NCBI RefSeq assembly: GCF_000238355.1 | Contig: NZ_AHCA01000001.1 | Span: 248,001 to 312,000 of the forward strand | Direction of reading: 5' to 3' | From: Pseudoalteromonas haloplanktis ATCC 14393 | Lineage (GTDB): Bacteria; Pseudomonadota; Gammaproteobacteria; Enterobacterales; Alteromonadaceae | DNA: 64,000 nt | Part shown: positions 51,957 through 60,282 of the stretch, one piece after another | How the letters are laid out: each line of letters begins with the position of its first letter | How positions within the stretch are numbered: position 1 is the stretch's first letter | Notes under the pieces: model-generated | Database searches by the model: none | What the model was told of the DNA's origin: nothing | What the model saw: the letters and a program-made list of their open reading frames with translations, nothing else | Position numbers and translations under genes: made by a program

Positions 51957-54506
51957 ATGACTTTAAAAACAGCACTGTTATCAAAACGCGTTATGATGGG
52001 AACAGTTCTTGGTTCAAGCCTATTATTAACGGCCTGCCAAGAACAATCTGAACTGAGTACACCACTGCAAGAGAGCGAGACCAACACCCTTGGTAGTGCC
52101 CTCGTTGCAAAATTAGACATTGTTAATCCGTCATCATTTAAACGCCCTGATGAACCTATTTATATAAGCTATTACGACTTAGGCCTGAGTCAAGCCGCTG
52201 CATTAACGGTGAAAACAGCCGAGCAAGTGGTAGCAAGTCAAGCTGTCGATGTTGACTCTGATGGTGAACTGGATGGTGTGTATTTTATTGTCGATTTAAA
52301 TGATAAACCTATTGAAGTGACTATCACTCGACAAAGTAAACAACCTCTCACTAAGCAAACAAAGCGCGTTCAGGCAGATCTTGCCCATAAAGAAGGCGGC
52401 GAATGGCAGCCACATTCTCGCCCACCCAAACATCAAATTGGCACTGGTAAAAAAGAGTACGTTGGTGGTCGCTTCAAAAATGTTAATGAGCTTACCCCAC
52501 CCGCTTATTACACCGATCATTCAAACTGGATCCGATATGAGGGCCCTGGCATAGAGTCAGATAAAGTCGGTTATCGTTTTTACCTTGATTGGCGCAACGG
52601 TTTCGATATTTTTGGTAAATTGACTACGAAACCTGTATTACACACTGTTGGTCTTGATGGCTATGATTCGTATCATGACAAACAAGACTGGGGAATGGAC
52701 ATTCTTAAAGTCGGTCATTCACTCGGTGCTGGTGGCTTTGGCCTTATCAATGAAGATGATCAACTAGAACATGTTGCTGAAGTGGCATCACGGACAGCCA
52801 GAATTCTTGACAATGGAGATTTACGAGCGAGTATTCAAATTGATTATCAGGGCTGGACTAACAGCTACCAACAACAAAATTTAACCGCAAATATCAGTAT
52901 GCATGGCGGTTCACGCTTAGCACATGTACAACTGAGTACGGATAAAGATTTGCCTAATTTAGTCGCCGGTGTGGTTAAACACCCTGACACTGAGTTTATC
53001 CAAGGCGATCTCGATGCAATGAGTAATTATGGCTACAGCTATATTGCCAGTTGGGGTAAACAAAGTTTAGATAAATCATCACTTGGGATGGCCGTTTTCT
53101 TTAAAAAAGGCGATGTTATTGACGTACGCCAAGACAAAAATAACTACCTTGCAGTGCTAAAGCCAAAAGGCCACACGACCCAACGAACAGACTATTATTT
53201 TGCCTCTGTATGGCAGCCAGAAAGTGGCATCAGTGATAAAGAAAGCTTTATTGAGTACCTTGATCAACAAGCCCAAAGGTTGACTATTAAACCGCGTATT
53301 ACGTTGCATACCACAGTCACTGCAAAGCAAACAACACAGAAACTCAATGCCGTAGCTGCAATTAATTGGGCTCGTGCCCTTGGGGATTCTGAACTACAGA
53401 GAAAAACGCTGAGCTATCAGGCCAACGGTTGGGATGTTAACCGCAAACGCACTCCAAAATTTGAATATGACATTATAGGCTTACAGCCATATGCATATTA
53501 CCAGTTGGGGGTAGCAACTAATGAGCAAGTATATAAAGACGTAATAACACAAGTTACAGGCAGTTTTATTGATCAACAAGGGAAGATCAGCGCTTATAAA
53601 CAAAGCAATTATAACATTGATAACATTCCGCCTGGACGCAACTTGATCCAGCTATATCAAGACACTAAACAGCCACAATACTTAACGGCTGCGAAAGCCT
53701 TACGCGAGCAATTACACTTACAGCCTCGTACATCACAAGGCGCATTTTGGCATAAAAATAAATACCAACATCAAGTATGGCTTGATGGAGTTTATATGGG
53801 CATGCCTTTTTTAGCTCAGTATGCTAGCTTATTTGAAACGGGCCACCAGCAACAAGAAAGCTTTGCGGAGGTGGTCAATGAATTTAAGCTAACTCGTGAA
53901 GCACTACGCGATCCAAAAACAGGACTTTACTACCACGGTTGGGATGAATCTAAACAGCAAGCATGGGCTGATAAACAAACGGGTGTTTCTGCAGAGTTTT
54001 GGGGACGTGGTATGGGGTGGCTTGCCATGGCTGTTGTTGATGTACTTGACTACATTCCTGCACAAAACACGAAACAGCGCGCAACCTTGCTTGCTATTGT
54101 AAACGAATTGGCCACAGATATTGCCAAAGTGCAAGATGCTGAAACTGGCACATGGTGGCAAGTTTTAGATAAACCAAGCGCTTTGGGGAACTACCAAGAA
54201 TCAACAGCAACCGCCATGTTTGCTTATTTTTATGCCAAAGCACTTAATAACGGATATATCAATATAGATTATAAAGACACTGCTCTTTTAGCATACCAAG
54301 GATTACTTAACCAATTCGCTTTAGTGCACAGCGATGGCACAGTGAGTATGACCAATCAATGTTATGTTGCAGGCCTAGGCTTCGGCCGTGATGGTAGTTA
54401 CCATTATTATATGAGTGAGCCGGTCAGTAAAAATGATCCAAAAGGAAATGGTCCATTCATTCTTGCAAGCCTTGAAGTAGCAAAACTTCTCACCAAGTTA
54501 GACTGA
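51957..54506 (+). CDS. DUF4861-GH105 fusion lipoprotein (unsaturated rhamnogalacturonyl/galacturonyl hydrolase)
   Basis: 849 residues. The signal peptide ends in a lipobox (SLLLTAC). A DUF4861 domain covers about 45-430 (WGMDILKVGHSLGAGGFG is its signature). A GH105 (alpha/alpha)6 barrel covers about 455-849 (DVNRKRTPKFEYDIIGLQPY, VWLDGVYMGMPFLAQYA, FWGRGMGWLAMAVVDVLDYIP and GTWWQVLD). GH105 removes the unsaturated sugar left by pectate or rhamnogalacturonan lyases. The two modules are often separate genes, so the fusion is notable. It follows uxaC by 48 bases. Confidence 0.87.
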   Translation: MTLKTALLSKRVMMGTVLGSSLLLTACQEQSELSTPLQESETNTLGSALVAKLDIVNPSSFKRPDEPIYISYYDLGLSQAAALTVKTAEQVVASQAVDVDSDGELDGVYFIVDLNDKPIEVTITRQSKQPLTKQTKRVQADLAHKEGGEWQPHSRPPKHQIGTGKKEYVGGRFKNVNELTPPAYYTDHSNWIRYEGPGIESDKVGYRFYLDWRNGFDIFGKLTTKPVLHTVGLDGYDSYHDKQDWGMDILKVGHSLGAGGFGLINEDDQLEHVAEVASRTARILDNGDLRASIQIDYQGWTNSYQQQNLTANISMHGGSRLAHVQLSTDKDLPNLVAGVVKHPDTEFIQGDLDAMSNYGYSYIASWGKQSLDKSSLGMAVFFKKGDVIDVRQDKNNYLAVLKPKGHTTQRTDYYFASVWQPESGISDKESFIEYLDQQAQRLTIKPRITLHTTVTAKQTTQKLNAVAAINWARALGDSELQRKTLSYQANGWDVNRKRTPKFEYDIIGLQPYAYYQLGVATNEQVYKDVITQVTGSFIDQQGKISAYKQSNYNIDNIPPGRNLIQLYQDTKQPQYLTAAKALREQLHLQPRTSQGAFWHKNKYQHQVWLDGVYMGMPFLAQYASLFETGHQQQESFAEVVNEFKLTREALRDPKTGLYYHGWDESKQQAWADKQTGVSAEFWGRGMGWLAMAVVDVLDYIPAQNTKQRATLLAIVNELATDIAKVQDAETGTWWQVLDKPSALGNYQESTATAMFAYFYAKALNNGYINIDYKDTALLAYQGLLNQFALVHSDGTVSMTNQCYVAGLGFGRDGSYHYYMSEPVSKNDPKGNGPFILASLEVAKLLTKLD

Positions 54507-54526
54507 ACCATAATTAACACTCCCAG

Positions 54527-54549
54527 TGAGCATATTACAAATATGCTCA
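54527..54549 (+). terminator. hairpin after the GH105 gene
   Basis: Perfect nine-base-pair stem TGAGCATAT / ATATGCTCA with a five-base loop and no T tract. Confidence 0.5.
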
Positions 54550-54615
54550 TATCACCATCACATCTATTTGCAGATTTTTACCTTTCATGTGATATAAGCT
54601 GAGATCTCATTGAAT

Positions 54616-55572
54616 ATGTTTAATCATCAAAAACTGAGTGTTTTTACCTTGCTATTACTGTGTTTTAAGCCCTGCACAGCCGCAGATTACACAGTTGCAA
54701 ACACCTATAACAAACTCGTTAAGCAGTATCCACAGATCCAGCTCCCTGACACCAAGCTACCGAACTCAGTGATAGCACATAAAGCACTCTCCTACAAACA
54801 AACTAAAAGCAGTACACAGACTATCGATATTTATCAAAAAAATAAGCAAAGTAAAAAGGCGCCACTGATCATGTTAATCCACGGCGGTGGCTGGCAGTCA
54901 GGCACACCAGCATTGATGGCAGCTCTTGCAATTAGTCTTGTAAAACGAGGCTATATAGTTGCCACCCCAAGTTATCGCCTCAGTGATGAAGCGCCTTACC
55001 CAGCTGCCCTTGAAGATATAGCGGATGCGTTACTGTGGCTTAAAAAATATGCCTCACGGTATAACATTGATAGCACTAAAATTGCATTAGCAGGTGGCTC
55101 TGCGGGTGGTCAATTAGCCGCACTATTAGCGTACAGTGGTGGCATTATTGATGACAGCAACACAAACGCACAGCGTATTAATGTTCAAGCACTTATTAAC
55201 ATCGATGGATTAAGTGATTTTACCTCGCCAGAAGCATTACCGTTTGAAAACAATCCAAATAAAGCAGTCACTTCAGCAAGTAAATGGCTGGGCGGGCGCT
55301 ACGAATCGATACCAGAGCAGTGGCGCAGCGCTTCCCCTCTTTTCTATATTGATCAAACAGCCCCAGCAACACTGTTCATTAATAGCTCAGTGCCACGTTT
55401 TCGCGCAGGCCGCGACAGCGCCATATTAAAATTAAAAGCATTACACATAAGCTGCCAAGTTTATCAATTTAAAGACGCACCTCACTCATTTTGGTTATTC
55501 GAGCCCTGGTTAACGCCAACTTATACTGCTATAGATGACTTTTTAGACCGTCAATTTAATAATGGTTTATAG
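54616..55572 (+). CDS. exported alpha/beta-hydrolase (BD-FAE/acetyl-esterase type)
   Basis: 318 residues from ATG at 54616 (TTG at 54610 possible). The signal peptide ends PCTAAD. Oxyanion motif LIHGGGWQSG, YRLSDEAPYPAALEDI, nucleophile elbow AGGSAGGQLA (Ser near 162) and terminal FKDAPHSFWLFEPW supplying His. This is the hormone-sensitive-lipase-like/BD-FAE esterase group, which includes acetyl and feruloyl esterases. In this locus it probably removes acetyl or feruloyl esters from pectin; specificity is not decided by sequence. Confidence 0.85.
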   Translation: MFNHQKLSVFTLLLLCFKPCTAADYTVANTYNKLVKQYPQIQLPDTKLPNSVIAHKALSYKQTKSSTQTIDIYQKNKQSKKAPLIMLIHGGGWQSGTPALMAALAISLVKRGYIVATPSYRLSDEAPYPAALEDIADALLWLKKYASRYNIDSTKIALAGGSAGGQLAALLAYSGGIIDDSNTNAQRINVQALINIDGLSDFTSPEALPFENNPNKAVTSASKWLGGRYESIPEQWRSASPLFYIDQTAPATLFINSSVPRFRAGRDSAILKLKALHISCQVYQFKDAPHSFWLFEPWLTPTYTAIDDFLDRQFNNGL

Positions 55573-55600
55573 ACTACGGTTGGCTATAATTTATAGGCAC

Positions 55601-55634
55601 AATGCCAATTACAGCTAATGTTGTAACTGGCATT
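55601..55634. terminator. bidirectional terminator between esterase and pectate lyase
   Basis: Stem AATGCCA-TTACA / TGTAA-TGGCATT with one mismatch and an eight-base loop, between convergent genes. Confidence 0.75.
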
Positions 55635-55641
55635 AATAATA

Positions 55642-57069
55642 TTACTGAGTCAACGAAATTAAATAGCTGGATAAAATTTGCTGTGCAGTGGCACTTTTAA
55701 ATTGCGCTTGATGTAGCTTAAACCAGTTATCATCAATGCCATCTTGATCTTCATCGTTAATTAAGCTGAAACCTGCAAATTCTTTTTCATACGCCTGCCA
55801 ACTGCCTATCAATTCAAACTCATGATCTATTAGGCCATTGTTCTTTATCGTAATACTGTCGGTTAACTGCTGATAAACTATCGAATCAACACTGTCATGA
55901 AAAGGGCCATGGGCATTGCGGCTTGCACCAATGTCTTGCAGTTTTATTGCATTATTAAATGATTGCTCTGCACTAATATAGTTCAGCGCTGTTTGCTCTG
56001 TAGAGGGAGTAATTGCTTTAGCGCTTAACCAAGGGCTCGTCGCAGTACTGAGTGTTCGCTTAGCTTTTTTAGCCTTTCGGTAATTAACCCCTAAATAGTT
56101 ATGCTCAGTCAATTGTGGGTTATTTTCAAGTACATTCCCCATAATATATGCTTGATTTTCTTTGATCTGTGGTGAGTACCAAATATCGGCAAACTGCATG
56201 ATCTTGCTTGCTTTACCTGGCTTATAATAATTATTGATCAGGTTAAAACGACCATTTTCAGATCCATACACATTATTATGCCCCCAGTTAAAAATAATAT
56301 TATTGATAAGCTCAACAAACTCTTCACTTTGCGAGTACGGTGATTTGAGCCGATGACCATTGATCCTAGGTGTTCGGCTGGCATGATTGGCAATTATATT
56401 ATTAATAAAACTGGCGTTGGCGCCCCCCCAAATACCACCATAACCATGATCTCCTTTAGGGTGAATCGAATGGCTTAAACTATGCGAGATAATTGAATTT
56501 TGTAGGGTAAAGTTTCGATTATTATAAAAACTCGCGGTTTCATCAACTGACCAACTTAACGAACAGTGATCAATAATGACATTATTACTATTACGCACCG
56601 TTAATGAATCATCAGCATAGCCAAAGGTGCCTAAGCGAAAGCGTAGATAACGGATGACGACATTGTCAGCAGCGGATACTGTCACAGGAGCACCTACAAT
56701 TGCGATCCCGCCCGGTGAACTTTGCCCTGCAATGGTGATATTGCCATGTGATATTTTAAGCTCCCCAGCTAATTTGATCACCCCTGATACTGCAAAAACA
56801 ATCGTACGAGGATGTTTTTGCTTAATAGCATAACGAAGACTACCTGGTTGCGGGTTTTCTAAGTTATCGTCTAATGTGGTTACTCTATACAGTGTGCCAT
56901 TAATGCCACCACGGCTATATTTGCCAAAGCCTTGAGCCGTGGGAAAAGCCAGATGCGCATCAACCTGCCCTGCATATAAATTAGTCGATAGAGCAATAAA
57001 CAGCAAGACTATAATACTTAGTAACGCACTGCTTAGATATTTTAAATTATTATTTTGCAAAGTTTGCAT
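55642..57069 (-). CDS. PL1-family pectate lyase (pectate trisaccharide-lyase-like)
   Basis: 475 residues. Signal peptide about 1-33 (LLFIALSTNLYAG). Parallel beta-helix with PL1 landmarks: AFPTAQGFGKYSRGG, RTIVFAVSGVIKL, NITIAGQSSPGG, VIRYLRFRLG, DDSLTVRNSNNVIIDHCSLSWSVDE (Ca-binding Asp/Glu) and NHASRTPRINGH (candidate catalytic Arg). Cleaves de-esterified homogalacturonan by beta-elimination outside the cytoplasm. The C-terminal 40 residues contain a DEDQDGIDDNW calcium-loop-like motif. Divergent from receptor 3 with operator F between them. Confidence 0.9.
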   Translation of the reverse strand: MQTLQNNNLKYLSSALLSIIVLLFIALSTNLYAGQVDAHLAFPTAQGFGKYSRGGINGTLYRVTTLDDNLENPQPGSLRYAIKQKHPRTIVFAVSGVIKLAGELKISHGNITIAGQSSPGGIAIVGAPVTVSAADNVVIRYLRFRLGTFGYADDSLTVRNSNNVIIDHCSLSWSVDETASFYNNRNFTLQNSIISHSLSHSIHPKGDHGYGGIWGGANASFINNIIANHASRTPRINGHRLKSPYSQSEEFVELINNIIFNWGHNNVYGSENGRFNLINNYYKPGKASKIMQFADIWYSPQIKENQAYIMGNVLENNPQLTEHNYLGVNYRKAKKAKRTLSTATSPWLSAKAITPSTEQTALNYISAEQSFNNAIKLQDIGASRNAHGPFHDSVDSIVYQQLTDSITIKNNGLIDHEFELIGSWQAYEKEFAGFSLINDEDQDGIDDNWFKLHQAQFKSATAQQILSSYLISLTQ

Positions 57070-57130
57070 AATATTCCTTAGATAATTCGTTTTAAATACT
57101 CAATTAAAGAAAAAATTCTCGGTATGAAAA

Positions 57131-57189
57131 TTGACAGCTTCATTAATACAGTGTTAACTTCATGTTATTCCATTTTGCCACCGGTGGCA
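57131..57189 (+). promoter_or_regulatory. receptor 3 promoter and operator (site F)
   Basis: TTGACA (57131-57136), 17-base spacer, TTAACT (57154-57159) and a perfect TGCCACCGGTGGCA at 57176-57189. It could also act on the divergent pectate lyase gene starting at 57069. Confidence 0.8.
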
Positions 57190-57257
57190 ACTAGGAATTA
57201 AAATCAACAGGAATCGCATAACTTGCACACAATTATAAGCCTGAAAAAGGAATAAAA

Positions 57258-60206
57258 ATGAAAAGCATGAGTTTAAGCACGATCGCGACGGCATTAATGA
57301 TGGCAATGCCACTTTATGCCCAGTCAGCCGATCCTGCACAGCCTAAAGTTGAAAATGATAAATTAACAACTAACGCTGAAAAAAAAGTAGAAGCTGATGA
57401 TGATATTGAGATTATTGCCGTTACAGGCGTGTATCAAGCTGACTTGAAAGCACGCGCGATGGAACGTGATAGCAAAGCATTTAGCTCAGTTATTGCAACC
57501 GATGATATGGGCAATTTCGTTGACCAAAATGTCGCTGAATCACTTCGCAGGATCCCAGGTGTCACTCTGGAACGCAGTGAAGGGGAAGGTAAATATATTG
57601 CCGTTCGTGGTCTTGGTCCTAAGTTTGTCTCTGTGAGCATGAATGGTGCAGAGCTATCTGGTGCGGGTGACGACCGCAAAATAGGTTTAGATGGTATTAC
57701 CAGTGATTCACTTGGTGCTATCGAAGTTTTTAAAACCCTCACCCCTGATATGAATCTAAACTCTATAGGTGGTGCAGTTAACGTTAAAGCAATCTCAGCG
57801 TATGAACGTGGTAAAAACACATTAAAAATCAAACTACAAGATTCGTACAATGAACTAAGAGAAGAACAATCACCTAAATTCAGCCTTGACGGTACACAGT
57901 TATTTTTAGATGAGAAGATTGGCGTTGGTTTTGCTCTTTCATATGAAGATAGAAAAACACAAGTTGATGAAGTACGTCATCATAGCACTCGTGAATTAAA
58001 CTTTTTGCAAGGTGGTATTGGTCTCAGCGAAGAGGAACTCAGTGTAGCGCCAGAAATCTTAATCCCTGCTCAACTTGAGAATCGTCGTGAAATTGCTGAT
58101 CGAGAACGTACAACCGCAACAATCAATGTTGAATTTAAACCTAACGAAGACAGTTTTTATTACATACGTGGTAACTACTCAAATTACACCGATGGTGATG
58201 TGGCTCAGCGTGAGTTTTATAACTTCTACAATGGTGATTTAGCCGATGAAGTCATTTACGTTAACCCACAAACTAAAGAGTTTGCCCTCTCTGATATTGA
58301 TGTATTCAATCAGTACTTTATCCAAGAAGGTGAAACCACGACCACAAACTACAGCTTTGGCGGTGAAAACTATTTTGCTGACACTTGGCGTGTTGATTAT
58401 GAATACGCGTATTCTAAAACAGACGATGAGTCTGTTGGCGATCGCCGCGCCCAATTCCGTGAACGTGAGAACATTGTTTATGGTCAAGCACGCAGAGACA
58501 ATATCATAGCTAAAGTACTGACCCCAGCTGAAGCCGCCGCCCTTGGTGGGTTTGCTCTTAAAGATGACGAAGATGTATTTGCAGGTGAAGCAGATGGTGA
58601 TTTAAGCGATTTATCGAATATGGAATACGATAACTTGTTTATGGAAGACAGCACACGTACAGATGAAATTACCAGTATTAAACTCAACCTACAAAAAGAT
58701 TTTAATTACGAATACCTTAATTTCGTGAAAATAGGTGGAACCTATAATCAACGCGAACATTACAATAATAAAGACCGTTGGAGTTACACTGTCGATAGTG
58801 CCGATTGTGGTGGCGACCAAACCTGTATGGATGTTGCAACATCAAATATTACAGATTACAACTATGCAGTACCTGAAGGTGATTTATTCACCTACCCGTT
58901 CGTGTCTCAACAAGACGTCGAATATATTGTAAATTCAACCAAAATTACACGCGACAGTGCCACCGGTGGCGAGGAGTCCATTGATAGTACGAAAGAAGAC
59001 TATACATTAACCGAAGATACCTATGCAGCCTATGTGATGGCTGAAATTCCTCTGTCTGAGCAGTTAACAGTAATAACGGGTGTTCGCTATGCCCACACTG
59101 AGTTCTCATCTACCGGCTTTATGTCACTTGAAAACGATGATTGGAATTTTGGTAATGACAAGATGCTTGATATCGCAGTGCCGCTACCTGAGTCATCGAT
59201 CACTTACAGTGAGTTTTTCCCAAGCCTCCATGTGCGTTATGAACCAAGTGATACTGTATTAGTTAGAACGTCGTTATGGACCAGTTATACCCGCCCTTCT
59301 TTTAAGCAAGCCCGTGGATTTGCAAAGTTTGACGATGATATTAGCTTATGTGACCCAACAACCAATGAATGTTTCAGCACACCAGATGGCCAAAGTGCGA
59401 TTGAATTACAAGGTTATATTTTAGGTCCTGATAATGCAGTTCAAGTGGGTAACCCCAATTTAGTTGCAATGACATCCGACAACTTCGATGCATCATTTGG
59501 TTGGTATCCATCAAAAGAACTCTTTATGGAAGCAGCGGTATTTTATAAAAATATCGATAACTTCATTGTTGATGTTACCGGCATTCAAATGGGTATCGAT
59601 GAGTTGCCACTGACTTTACCTGTAAATCAGGTCTCAGACTTTGCCATTCCTCAAGATCTCGTATTAAACCAAGTGGATATTACACTCAATGGCGATAAAG
59701 CAACCGTTTATGGTATTGAGCTTAGTTACAATCAATTCTTTGACAATGGATTATTTTGGCAAAGTAATATGACCTTTGTTGAAAGTGAAGCAGAACTTGA
59801 TGCCACAATCCGTCAAAGCAAAATGCAACTACCTGGCCAAGCTGATATGACCGGTAATATCTCGGTTGGTTGGGAAAATGAGTCATTTTCATTTCGGTTA
59901 ATTAGCAATTACCGCTCAGACATCCTCGAAGAAGTAGGCTCTTGCCCTGTCTCTGCCTCGCTATCAGATCCTCACGCTTGTAAATCATGGGCAGATATCT
60001 ACCAAGACGATATTTTAACCTTTGATATGAAAGTTAAATATGATTTCACAAAAAATCTAACTGTGTACTTTGATGCCATTAACTTAACGGATGAATCCGA
60101 TTTACGTTACTTCAAAGGTAATGATTTAGCGGGAGGCGAGATCCTCTATCAACGTGAAGATTATGGTCGTACTTTCCAATTAGGTATGAATTATAAATTT
60201 TATTAA
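57258..60206 (+). CDS. TonB-dependent receptor 3
   Basis: 982 residues. Signal peptide ending LYAQSA, TonB box DIEIIAVTG, plug (IPGVTLERSEGEGKYIAVRGLG), barrel ending GRTFQLGMNYKFY. It is more distant from receptors 1 and 2 than those are from each other, and lacks the SSLN/SSIN segment. A 13-of-14 copy of the regulon operator lies inside the gene (58958-58971). The pectin methylesterase gene begins 76 bases after its stop and probably shares the transcript. Confidence 0.92.
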   Translation: MKSMSLSTIATALMMAMPLYAQSADPAQPKVENDKLTTNAEKKVEADDDIEIIAVTGVYQADLKARAMERDSKAFSSVIATDDMGNFVDQNVAESLRRIPGVTLERSEGEGKYIAVRGLGPKFVSVSMNGAELSGAGDDRKIGLDGITSDSLGAIEVFKTLTPDMNLNSIGGAVNVKAISAYERGKNTLKIKLQDSYNELREEQSPKFSLDGTQLFLDEKIGVGFALSYEDRKTQVDEVRHHSTRELNFLQGGIGLSEEELSVAPEILIPAQLENRREIADRERTTATINVEFKPNEDSFYYIRGNYSNYTDGDVAQREFYNFYNGDLADEVIYVNPQTKEFALSDIDVFNQYFIQEGETTTTNYSFGGENYFADTWRVDYEYAYSKTDDESVGDRRAQFRERENIVYGQARRDNIIAKVLTPAEAAALGGFALKDDEDVFAGEADGDLSDLSNMEYDNLFMEDSTRTDEITSIKLNLQKDFNYEYLNFVKIGGTYNQREHYNNKDRWSYTVDSADCGGDQTCMDVATSNITDYNYAVPEGDLFTYPFVSQQDVEYIVNSTKITRDSATGGEESIDSTKEDYTLTEDTYAAYVMAEIPLSEQLTVITGVRYAHTEFSSTGFMSLENDDWNFGNDKMLDIAVPLPESSITYSEFFPSLHVRYEPSDTVLVRTSLWTSYTRPSFKQARGFAKFDDDISLCDPTTNECFSTPDGQSAIELQGYILGPDNAVQVGNPNLVAMTSDNFDASFGWYPSKELFMEAAVFYKNIDNFIVDVTGIQMGIDELPLTLPVNQVSDFAIPQDLVLNQVDITLNGDKATVYGIELSYNQFFDNGLFWQSNMTFVESEAELDATIRQSKMQLPGQADMTGNISVGWENESFSFRLISNYRSDILEEVGSCPVSASLSDPHACKSWADIYQDDILTFDMKVKYDFTKNLTVYFDAINLTDESDLRYFKGNDLAGGEILYQREDYGRTFQLGMNYKFY
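58958..58971. promoter_or_regulatory. operator-like sequence inside receptor 3 (site G)
   Basis: TGCCACCGGTGGCG, one base from the perfect palindrome, encoding SATGG in frame, 1.78 kb downstream of site F. It may be an auxiliary operator or chance. Confidence 0.4.
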
Positions 60207-60282
60207 TAATCAATGAATAACAAAACGTTAATGCCACACACAATTAACGCGTAAATGACACGCTTCATCCTTGGAGGGATGC

